The notes below the pieces were generated by a model. The model saw only the letters and a list, made by a program, of their open reading frames with translations, did no database searches and was not told the DNA's origin. This document shows positions 45,661 to 54,827 of a stretch of 64,000 nt of DNA, piece by piece. The DNA is from Schistocephalus solidus (taxonomy: Eukaryota; Platyhelminthes; Cestoda; Diphyllobothriidea; Diphyllobothriidae). Location of the stretch: assembly GCA_017591395.1 (NCBI GenBank), contig WEDG01001079.1, forward strand, positions 55,430 to 119,429, read 5' to 3'. Position 1 is the first letter of the stretch, and every line of letters starts with the position of its first letter. A program made the translations under genes and the position numbers.

Positions 45661-46129
45661 TTGGAAGGCCATCCTTACGTCCGTAGCAACGAGAATGTTT
45701 ACAATGAAGGAAATGGTCAACTAGTATTGCCCTAACAAAACGCTAATTTTTAAATCTGCACAGCTGCCGCATCGTAATTCTGCATCCTCGCCTAAACATA
45801 GTAGTCAACGCTAAGTAACCAGAGGATAGTTTCATGTTTTTTTCGGTACTGACAGTCATTTAAAGGAAGAACGGTTCAACAGCAGAGGCACTCGAGGGAT
45901 CCCGTGTTGTTTTTGTTAACGATTTGTTTCTCTTCCAGTCCAACGGTCTCAGGCAGCAAATGTTTCAACCGATGCAGTGAAAAATGAGATGAACTTAAGG
46001 AAGGACATCGTGCCCTCTTGCGATCTACTTGGTTTCTTCGAAACCACGTGCGATATGTAAAAAAGGAACGAATTTTCTGAGGACTCTTTCCTCAAAATTC
46101 ATCTGGCGATGAGTTTCCTCTTAGGACAC

Positions 46130-46345
46130 CTTGAGCCTTAAATCGACAGTTTGATTGTCGGTTTAGACGAGGTCCACCGCGTGCTCCACAGCCCGTTGAT
46201 GCAGGGAAAATGACTTTAAAGTTATAGTAGACTTGCGCTACAGCTACCGCACTCTTTCTCTTCCCCCACCCGTTTGTGCCCGGTGTCAAGACAGAGTCAA
46301 GAAGGTTGGAGGCGAGTTTGGGTGCACAATCCCACCCACCAGTTA
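46130..46345 (+). repeat. Rep-A 5' part
   Basis: ACGAGGTCCACCGCGTGCTCC (46168-), then GACTTGCGCTACAGCTACCGC and CACCCGTTTGTGCCCGGTG match the Rep-A start region. Confidence 0.65.
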
Positions 46346-46760
46346 GTTGACAGGAGCGACATTGGGAAAGCCATCCTCACGTTCGATCAGCGCATTTAAC
46401 ACCGTAAGGAACTTGATGCGCTTGAACCTAGTAAGACACGCCAAGAGTCGTGGCTTGAAATTAGTTGATGAATAGTCTACGGGTACATGGGAGCAGGACG
46501 AGAGAGAGATAAGCAGTGGTAGTGACATTTGGGAAAAGCTATTTTCACTTCCATCAGCACATTTAACACCACAAGTAACCTGACGCACTTGAATCTATTT
46601 AGACACGCCGAGAGTCATGGATTGGAATACAGTCAAATAACTCGATAAGATGGTCCTATTCAGGACTGAAGGTCAGATTGCTATGGCTCATTCTAAATGT
46701 GGTATTTATGACATGTCCATATATGTGAGATCTTAGCCACCAGAAATGTAACCCAAGGCA
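46340..46760 (-). repeat. Rep-A, reverse copy with internal duplication
   Basis: The block CATTTAACACC.(A)CAAG/GTAAGGAAC.TGA(T/C)GC(G/A)CTTGAA.CTA occurs twice, at 46385-46475 and 46557-46625, each preceded by a GACATTTGGG/GACATTGGG phrase. The later part (46640-46750) follows the normal Rep-A reverse order. Confidence 0.6.
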
Positions 46761-46883
46761 TATAGAGCGGGAACCAGGTTGTGTGTGGCACGCGTAAACG
46801 GGCTTTTCAGCTTTGTTAGCCATTAGCACCATGCCCACCTTTCGCGGTCTCAACATCTTCTTGACATCGAAGCACGACATGTG

Positions 46884-46924
46884 GAGTGAGAGAGAGAGAG
46901 TGAGTGAGTGAGTGAGTGAGAGCG
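46884..46924 (+). repeat. (GA)n/(GTGA)n microsatellite
   Basis: GAGAGAGA followed by about six GTGA units. Confidence 0.95.
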
Positions 46925-47177
46925 ATAAGCTCACTTTAAAATTATTTATGCGACATTGATAGTTACTGGACCGACATTGCGGGGCACACAGTGGAAGTGG
47001 TCGCTCTAACTGCGATTATTAGAGAGCGGAATGGCATTAGGCAAATGCAAATGCGCGTAGCTTTTCAACTCTCAAAAACGAAATTCCCTGCTCCTTTCTC
47101 ACTAAAATTCCGATTTAAAAGTATATGAAGATTATAAAGTTTACTGACTACGGAGAAACTTCTGATTGGTAAAGCCT

Positions 47178-47223
47178 GTAGTAGTAGTAGTAGTAGTAGT
47201 ATTAGCAGTAGTAGTAGTATTAG
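47178..47223 (+). repeat. (GTA)n microsatellite, interrupted
   Basis: About 14 GTA units with ATTAGCA interruptions. Confidence 0.95.
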
Positions 47224-47334
47224 AGGGGCGCTAACCGATTGCGTTACGGGATGCTTTCGTCACATTTTAACTTGCGTACTAATCTTGATCCCCACCAGAA
47301 GCCCCCCAGCGGCTTGTATATTAAAGTTAAAATG

Positions 47335-47505
47335 ACATTACCGCAAAGAAAAGATACCAGAATGGCTATTTCTGGCTACTTAGCCGTCATCAGCCAGCTA
47401 TACCCAACCCCAGGTTTCGCAACAACCCCTGAGCCTCGAACTCGTGACCTGTTGGTTAAATGTCCAACAACCTAACCATTGAGTGTCAACATGCCTCTTC
47501 GCAAC
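47335..47505 (-). repeat. tRNA-derived SINE, copy 3
   Basis: On the minus strand: tRNA-like head with A box (TGACACTCAATGG region, 47490-47478) and B box (GAGTTCGAGGCTC, 47443-47431), body CAACCCCAGG in reverse, hammerhead-like core CTGATGA (47393-47387), hairpin GGCT/AGCC, and GAAA (47372-47369). It lies head to head with copy 4. Confidence 0.85.
47354..47398 (-). ncRNA. Hammerhead ribozyme-like motif (type I) in SINE copy 3
   Basis: CTGATGA, stem II GGCU-AAGU-AGCC, and GAAA are all intact. Stem I (GCUGG with CUGGU) is mostly G-U wobble pairs. The stem III hairpin AUAGCCAU has one mismatch. The core is complete, but flanking mutations probably reduce activity. Confidence 0.55.
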
Positions 47506-47516
47506 CGACAGAACAA

Positions 47517-47675
47517 AGAGCGCGGGGCTCAATGGTTAGGGCATCGGACTTCTAACCAACAGGTTGCTGGTTTGAACCTCAGGAATTACTGCGAAACTTT
47601 GTAGTTGGGTATGGTTGGTTGATTATGGGTAATAAGCGAGAAATTGTGGTTCCAGTTTCCCTTCGTAAAATCATT
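47517..47675 (+). repeat. tRNA-derived SINE, copy 4
   Basis: A box GGGCTCAATGG (47525-47535), TTCTAACCAACAGGTTGC, a B-box-like GGTTTGAACC, GTTGGGTATGG, and a mutated hammerhead-like core TTGATTA (47619-47625) with GAAA at 47640-47643, then CCAGTTTCCCTTCG. Confidence 0.8.
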
Positions 47676-49100
47676 CTGCCTATAAACTTCTGTAACATTT
47701 TTGTAACCTATTCGAAAACTGGGAATACTTGTTAACCGTTTGTTCTTCCGACAGTCTTTATTAGGCCCGCTGTCCTGGAATTGAATTTGGCTGGAATTCG
47801 TGGTGTACCGTGGAAGCAGAATGGCTGATAGGTGTACGCTTATAGTTCGTGCGCCATCTCTGAATTTTAGAAGGGTCAGAAGGGCAACTTTCTGGTCTTA
47901 GAACAACGATCTCCATCCTCTTTTTGTCGAATTGAACTAGGGAAGGCTTGGGCATTGGGAAGTCAATCTTCATCATGGTTTGGGAGACACAACGGGATAG
48001 AGATTATGACATTTGCTATTAGAATAGGCTGACCTCATAGCCCAGTAGGCAACGTATCATGTGAGATCTTCAAGCCGTTGACGCGATGGTGCATTAATGC
48101 ATGGAGTAAGGACAAACATGCGTCATCCGCCCTCTATCCATACAAGACCTTATTATGCAAAAAAAACATCTTCCAAAATATTAATTACAGATTAAATATC
48201 CACCAAATTGCTAATCTGCACTCTACATCGTGCTTTAGCCCAGAAAGAGGTTTCTATTAGATTCACGAGCCCCAGCGCATCTGTCAATGACCGCAAAACA
48301 GCATCCACAGCTTCTGCAGGTCAGTCAAGCAGCCGCTATAGATCGCGAGTTGAAGACAATTCATTAAATGCCCTTTTCCTCCATCTTAATATCATGCCCC
48401 TGAAACTTTGCTGACATGTAGGGTACCGTGTGACCCGATTAAATAGATCTCCTGTTTTGACAGTCAAGTAACCTTGAGCCTCACGATATGCTCTCATTTT
48501 GCTATACTTATTATTGTAATTTTTACTAAATAATCAGCCTTTGCTGAAGTACCGGTTGCTTTATGCCAATGAAACGTTGCAGCGATTAAGATTCCGAAAA
48601 CGTAGACTATTGAGACACGGAAACCACCGGTGTATGGACGTTTTACCCGTGTCTGCTCGTACGCATGCACATTTATCAAAACACGCCAACTCTCGAACCT
48701 TAACACATAAGCGGAAAAGCAGGAGTTGTGGTTAATTAATCTTCATTTTTTCTTAGGCCTTCGTAACTAGCTCCTAGTTCATGGTGACCCCGAATTCGTT
48801 TGGGGTGAGCGAGGCGTTTCAAACAACGAGTGGACCGATCCTAGACGTAACTTAGCGAATGCAGACATACAGTCTGAATCAAGCATGAACTTGAACTAGG
48901 TTAATGATAGGTCAGCGAAATATCGCCATTCAGCAAAATATCCTGCCTACTTATTTTTATTCGGTTTAAGAGTTTTACTGAGTGTGCAACCGTCGTCGGG
49001 CATACACTATTTAGGCAATTCAGCCAGGAGTAGCCTAAAACTGGCTCCGATTTCAAATGCCTTTCAGAACACCTGTGGGAGGCATTTTTGACTGACGCCG
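47676..49100. other. No gene supported
   Basis: AT-rich, with short frames only and no recognised repeat. Base composition rises sharply in GC after about 49090. Confidence 0.45.
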
Positions 49101-49447
49101 TAGGGCCACCAGTTAGTCTGAAAATGGCCACGTGTCGCCTTGAGGCTGCGATGGCAGGCGGGAAAATCGAATTACCAGCCTGCCCGCCTGACTGAGCGCT
49201 TGGGCAAGGCCAACGCGCTGACCAAAGTGAAAGTAAGCGCAGGTGGCCACACGCCGTAATCACCAACCGATCGATAGTCGCCTCTGTGCTGGACGAAGGG
49301 GGGCGTTTGAACGAGTCTTAACCGTGCGAATACCGCTGTGCGCGAACGTACGAGCAGCCGGATCGATAGGACGGCGGCACACGCCGCGACTTCAGCCACT
49401 CACAGCCTGAGGCCAGTTGGGTCACCGCTCAGTGGCGCACGAGTGCG

Positions 49448-49651
49448 ATGCTTGACACAACGGGCGCACAGCAGCAACAGGAACAGCAACAGCTGCCTTA
49501 CCTTGCGTGCAAAACCGATAACCAAAACTTCCCAATGGCGACCTCGGAAGGCGACACCAAGGCAATACACCTTAGCAGCGAGTTTGGCGCAGTGGACTTT
49601 AAAGCTCCGACCAGCGCATCTACCTCCGCGGCCTCCTTTTCGGTTCGTTGA
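49448..49651 (+). CDS. Short Gln-rich open frame in a CpG-rich segment; possible 5' exon
   Basis: 67 codons starting MLDTTGAQQQQEQQQLPYLA and ending in a Ser/Ala-rich stretch. The 49100-49650 segment is GC- and CpG-rich on both sides of this frame, unlike the rest of the region, as expected for a promoter/first-exon area. If TCG|GTTCGT at 49642/49643 were a donor, the phase (0) would fit the NOL4-like exon at 53598, but this donor is weak. It could equally be non-coding 5' leader or chance. I do not recognise the sequence. Confidence 0.25.
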   Translation: MLDTTGAQQQQEQQQLPYLACKTDNQNFPMATSEGDTKAIHLSSEFGAVDFKAPTSASTSAASFSVR

Positions 49652-50120
49652 CCTATGGTTGCTATAATTGTAGTAAAGTTTTTTTTTTACGGAGAAATAT
49701 TTAATCATACTTCTGAGTAGACCGGATATCGGAGCAATTCAGATGGATTTCAATTGACTCAGTAGATCAGTTATATGCTTTCATATCTCCTCTAAGACTA
49801 GCGGCAATCAAAATCACAAAATACAGTAAGACGCCAGTTGAACGGAGTCAGATAAAAATTTCAAATAAGCGATTGCAAATAATTTTTCCATTTAAAAGAA
49901 TTAACCGTGATCTCGCTCACAACTATGTAAAAATACGATGAAACAGTCATAACCAAAGCGCACTCTTCTTTTATTCTGTCATCACTTCTAATAAGATAAA
50001 TAATGTAAATGCCCCTATTTATAATATTACTTTCATGCCTATTAGTAAAAAGAACACAGGAACCATTAAAAATACCACGTTTTTGATGTCCTCATCATTA
50101 ACACGATCCTCCCTTATTTT

Positions 50121-50123
50121 TCT

Positions 50124-50160
<37 letters not shown>

Positions 50161-50517
50161 TTCTTCTTCTTCTTCTTCTTCTTCTTCTTCTTCTTTGTCT
50201 TCTTCTTCTTCTTCTTCTTCTTCTTCTTCTTCTTCTTCTTCTTCTTCTTCTTCTTCTTCTTCTTCTTCTTCTTCTTCTTCTTCTTCTTCTTCTTCTTCTT
50301 CTTCTTCTTCTTCTTCTTCTTCTTCTTCTTCTTCTTCTTCTTCTTCTTCTTCTTCTTCTTCTTCTTCTTCTTCTTCTTCTTCTTCTTCTTCTTCTTCTTC
50401 TTCTTCTTCTTCTTCTTCTTCTTCTTCTTCTTCTTCTTCTTCTTCTTCTTCTTCTTCTTCTTCTTCTTCTTCTTCTTCTTCTTCTTCTTCTTCTTCTTCT
50501 TCTTCTTCTTCTTCTTC

Positions 50518-50579
<62 letters not shown>

Positions 50580-50694
50580 CTTCTTCTTCTTGTTGTTGTT
50601 GTTGTTCTTCTTCTTGTTTTTGTTCTTGTTATTCTTGTTCTTTGTCTTCTTATCATTCTTCTCCTTATCATCATCATCATCATCAGCATCAGCA
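50121..50694 (+). repeat. Compound pyrimidine microsatellite (CTTT)n-(CTT)n-(GTT)n
   Basis: (CTTT)n at 50121-50158, (CTT)n at 50158-50519 broken once by GTC near 50196, (GTT)n at 50519-50579, then mixed CTT/GTT and TCA units to about 50694. Long open frames through it (poly-Phe, poly-Ser, poly-Arg) are artefacts. Confidence 0.98.
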
Positions 50695-50784
50695 TAGTCA
50701 TCGTCTTAAACGAAAACGGTGGCGAAAACTACATCGTGATCCCTTTTGAAATAGAAACTCCAGTTAGGACAGAGGAAGATTACT

Positions 50785-50945
50785 GACAAAGACAAGGGAG
50801 ACAGGGATGGTCATTTCTGGCTTAAATGCCGTTTTCAGTGAAGCATACCAACCCCAGGTGTTGCACCACCTGAGGCTCGAACCCACGACCTGTTGAGTAA
50901 AAGTTCAAAGCTCTAATCATTGAGTCACGGACTCGTTGTCTTGTC
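50785..50945 (-). repeat. tRNA-derived SINE, copy 5
   Basis: The minus strand carries the tRNA-like head (CAATGATTAGAGC, then GTCGTGGGTTCGAGCC), CACCTGGGGTTGG, and a decayed core CTGAAAA (50838-50832) in place of CTGANGA, with the stem II hairpin, GAAA (50817-50814) and stem III AUG-AC-CAU still present, then CTGTCTCCCTTGTC. Confidence 0.82.
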
Positions 50946-51039
50946 TGTTTCAATCATGAGTATTTACATTGGTGGGTGGCACTTACTGATTGGTTGCGGG
51001 ACTCCCTCGTTCTGTTATGCACAGCGGCTAGTAGCAAAG

Positions 51040-51185
51040 GTAGAATGAAATAACCATCAAATATATTTCTGGCTTATTAGCCATCATCAGTCCGTTTTAC
51101 CCGTTGCACCACTCGAGGCTCAAATCCGCGACCTGTTGATGAGAAGTTCAACGCTCTAACCATTGAGCACTTCCAGCTAACTTCC
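51040..51185 (-). repeat. tRNA-derived SINE, copy 6
   Basis: Minus strand: head with CAATGGTTAGAGCG and a B-box-like GGATTTGAGCC, body, intact core CTGATGA (51088-51082), hairpin GGCU-AAUA-AGCC, GAAA (51067-51064). About 10 extra bases then displace the stem III element. Confidence 0.82.
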
Positions 51186-52194
51186 GAGGAACTTAATGCA
51201 CGACCTTGGAGTAAAGTCTTCAGAAAAAAGTTTTTTAACCTTGGTCCGGAACTTAATTAAAGCACTTAAGCTGAAACCCACCAATCGCTGCAGAATGACC
51301 ACCCAAAATTTACAAATTAACAACGAGGAGTCAGGACCTTACAAAAACTGCATGACTTACCACACTGAACACACTCTTGCTTCGCCGATCTAGTGCGGCT
51401 GCATGACGCAGCTTGAAAATCTTACGTGGTTATTCCATAGGAGCTGATGGGGTAACGGTAGGTTATGTACAGCACCAAGAAAGACAGAAACTCCAGGCTC
51501 GCGTTTTACTTTATGCTCGATGCTGGAAAAGTGTGCAACTCACGAATGTTTCACGCCAGAACAATTATCCTTTTTACGCAGATGTCGAAGCAACAGGATT
51601 CTACCAAAGTCTGTGCCGGTGAAACCGACAATGAAATCCTCGCAGGGCATTAAAGCCGTTATCAGCTATGGCTATCAAGTTCTTAGAGCCTTTATAACAG
51701 GTGCCTTCTATCAACTTCGTAACTTGGAAGAGAAGAAAGAATAACGCATGCAATTTTGCACGGATCGTCTTCACTTTATCTTACCCGTTTTAATGCCCCC
51801 ACCCATAAAACCCCTATTACCACCGGCCCCATATCTGGCTTTCTTGGTGCTATGCATGACCCACTGTTATCGCTGATTAAGCTAAATCCGAATATGTGCA
51901 TCAACTTTCCAACCGACCCTTAAATACTTTGGTTCTCCTAGTTCCTCCATCAGTTTCCTCGGAAACAAAACAAGATTATTAAGAGGTTGACACAAATAAT
52001 CGTAAAACTTACTGCACCCATTTATCAAAGCTCTCAAGAGGAGGGCAATTCGATTGATAGGGGAAATATGAAAAACAGACTAAAAGAGGTGAATGATGGT
52101 GGGTTATCAGTAATTCCGGTAGGATGCGTTGGATAAGTTGATATATGGCCGTCGGTGAAGACAAATGTAATTTTCCCAAACCGGAAATCAGTTT
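51186..52194. other. No host gene supported
   Basis: Several overlapping open frames at 51196-51744 show no domain. 51793-51830 is the reverse of a short dispersed repeat also at 44030-44060. Confidence 0.4.
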
Positions 52195-52272
52195 CGTCCA
52201 ATGTAGTATCCGCTGGAGACAGCTGTGATGGAATTCATTGAGCTTCAGTGCTTGATTCTTGTACGGAACCAC
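52195..52272 (-). pseudogene. RTE-type LINE remnant (C-terminal RT region)
   Basis: The minus strand encodes VPYKNQALKLNEFHHSCLQR, the counterpart of [19 protein letters not shown] at 38389-38445. Only some 25 codons are recognisable. Confidence 0.55.
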
Positions 52273-52284
52273 ACATCAACAGTT

Positions 52285-53360
52285 AGGCTGTCGTTTAGAC
52301 GATGTCCACTGTATGCACCACAGCAGGGTGGTGCAGGGGCGGTGGCCTGCGCTGGATTAAAGTGAGAGTAGATTTGCACTGCATCTACTTCACTCTCTGT
52401 TCCACTCCGTCCCTGGACTCAGTCTCAAGACCGAGTTAAGATGACTGGAGATGGGAAAGGGCGCAGGCCCACGCACTGTGGTCCAACAGCAAAAAAGAGC
52501 ACGACATTACAAGAGAGGGACGGCTTGGATCCCATCTGAGTGGGAGTGCCATAAAAGCCACACTAAGAAGGACCCATTGCAACATAACTATCAGTCCGCC
52601 AGTCGTCCATTACGTGAAAACGCACACACTGGGCTGAACACGCGGTCCGAATCATCCCGTCAGTTGCTAACCTTCCAAGCTACATCTCTTAGCGCACAAG
52701 ACCGGAACTTGTGCCTGAAGTATTTAATAGTGATAGCATCTTTTTGTAGCATTAATTTCCCTCTGCCTCTCCCCTCACCCTCTTTGGTTCGCTAGAAAGA
52801 CAGAGTCAGGAAGACATACAGCAGTTGGCAGATAAAATCAGCCCGTCTACGCGTACCACACGCGACTTAATCGACGCAAATGGACAGAGTCTTCACAGAA
52901 GCAGGAGGCGGCTAATATCTCCCTATGTGTGGTAGTGTTATATAAGTCACAGTCAGGAGTCATTGCAACCTGAAACGTCGTCCTGTGAGGAGGACCGTGC
53001 TATCTCGTCAGTTGGCAGTCTTCCAGTCACCAATTTTAGCGCGTCGTGATAGTTTCAAAGGGCAACAGCTTTTTAACAGTGAGGAATACGCTGAAGTGTT
53101 ATGAGGATAGAGTCTCCACGATCTCCTGTCCGTTTTTTTCCACGTGCAAGTCCACTGTCAGTTAGCCATCTGATGAGAAGACTGGCTGTAGGTGACTGGC
53201 GCGGCGTGATCCCGCACCACGAAACCTCCCCTGTGCCGTATTTTTTAGGGGATGCCCGACCTCTGCGCCGTCTGGTTACCGCGTCTTGTACCCTAATCTG
53301 GATCTCGTGTTGGTCCCACGCTCCCCCCTCGTCGGCCGGTGGGAAAATACAGTCGGTGTA
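52285..53360 (+). repeat. Dispersed repeat Rep-A: full unit plus a partial second unit
   Basis: First unit 52290-52740: GATGTCCACTGTATGCACCAC, CACTGCATCTACTTCACTCTC, GAGTGGGAGTGCCATAAAAG, CACACTGGGCTGAACACGC, CTTCCAAGCTACATCTC. Second part 52790-53100: GTCTACGCGTACCACACGCG, CAGTTGGCAGTCTTCCAGTC, GCGTCGTGATAGTTTCAAAG. The copy lies directly upstream of the NOL4-like gene. Confidence 0.75.
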
Positions 53361-53597
53361 GAAGCAAACAAAAAATGTGCCCTGTGTTTGCTAAACAAAG
53401 AAATACAGGGACCGTTAATGACCGACTTCTTTCCTTATAGCTTTCAAAGGCACTGTTAAAAATGGCCGTTTAATTGCCCTGTCAAAGGGGATGGATTCTG
53501 TGAGATCACCAAGCTTCTTGTATGTTTCATTTGTGGAAGACTTCAGTTTTCAGTTTCTGCTCCCATTAGTTCGCTCCATCTTCTTTTTTTAAAAAAG

Positions 53598-53831
53598 ATG
53601 TGCGAAACAGCAGGCGACGAAAACGGAACATCTGACGACATAGGCCGACAGAACACAGCACTGGACCTTCGGGTACGTAATAACCTAATTGCTAGCTAAC
53701 AGCTGTTCCTTGTAAAACAGACCGGGGTGGCTACGAAAAGGGAGATTCCTCAAGACGACGACGACGAACAGTACTGCTCTAAGAACAAGCTAATCAAGAA
53801 GAGGCCAACCGACCAGGAGCTTGCGTTAAAT
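53598..53831 (+). CDS. NOL4-like gene, exons 1-2 (with 48-bp intron)
   Basis: Exon 1 (25 codons) ends in NTALDLR at CGG|GTACGT; exon 2 begins after AAAACAG at 53721 and ends TTAAAT|GTAGGT at 53831. The very short intron is typical of flatworm 5' introns. Exon 2 carries DDDDEQ and KNKLIKKRP, an acidic run next to a possible nuclear localisation signal. ALDLR is reminiscent of PxDLS-type corepressor motifs (weak). Confidence 0.7.
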
Positions 53832-54774
53832 GTAGGTTTATTTTGATTTCTTCCGGTCAGTTTTACGAACTTCCCAAAAAAATTGGGCACTTCTATTCAG
53901 GGAAGCTTTCGACGGGCTATTGCACTTTGTCCTCCATGCATCCCCCTCTTTTTTCCTCAGCTCTTCATCAAGCAACTGGCCGTCGAACTGCTTGATCGCC
54001 GTCTGACGATTGTCCAGCAACCACGACACCGACTGGCCCAACTGGAGGCCGCCTGTCAGCGACAATTCCCTGGCTTCAACGAACGCCAGATTCGGCTTAA
54101 AGTTCGGGGTCAGTTGAAGCTTTACCGACGGAATCTGAAGAAAGCGGAGGAACGAATGGCCGGTGGCCCCAAGTCCACATCCTCCTCCTCCGTCACCGGC
54201 GCTGTTTTTTCTATTCAGTCGCCTTCTGGCCAAACCTCAAACACGTGCCTTATTGTTCCCTCCAGCAATCTCATCTCTACCAATGGAACCAAATTTACCA
54301 CCGAACTTTTGGATAGACCCAGCCCCTTTTACACGGTAGCTGCTAACGGTATCCACACACTCCTGCCATCTTCAGAGACCTACTCCACCTGTAATCCTTC
54401 GGTTGTACGCCTAGCCCAGACGGCTTTACTCAACGAGCAACGTCGAAAAGGACAGATCTGTCATGAGGTGCTATCGCAGACTTCTGTAAACGGTGGAATT
54501 CCAAGAACTCTGCAAGCTAGCGGCACTGGCTCTCTGGTGGCTTCCTCGGCATCAGACACTCAAACTCCTAGAACACAGAAGTTTCTGCCAGAGCTGAGAC
54601 CAGTGAGTTCCTTTGAGAGTTCAATTAGTGTCCACATGTGATTTATAATTGAAGAAAATTTGCTGTTTACCTTAGTATTATGTGCGATATCACTTCCATG
54701 TTAGACACTCCATACACGAAAAGAGCAAAACCACCACCTCCACCGCCGCCGCTGCCACCACCACCACGACCACC

Positions 54775-54827
<53 letters not shown>

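Noticed and set aside
50035..50749. Long open frames (poly-Phe, poly-Ser, poly-Arg/Thr) across the CTT/GTT repeat
   Set aside because: They are translations of a microsatellite in every frame, with no non-repeat coding sequence on either side.
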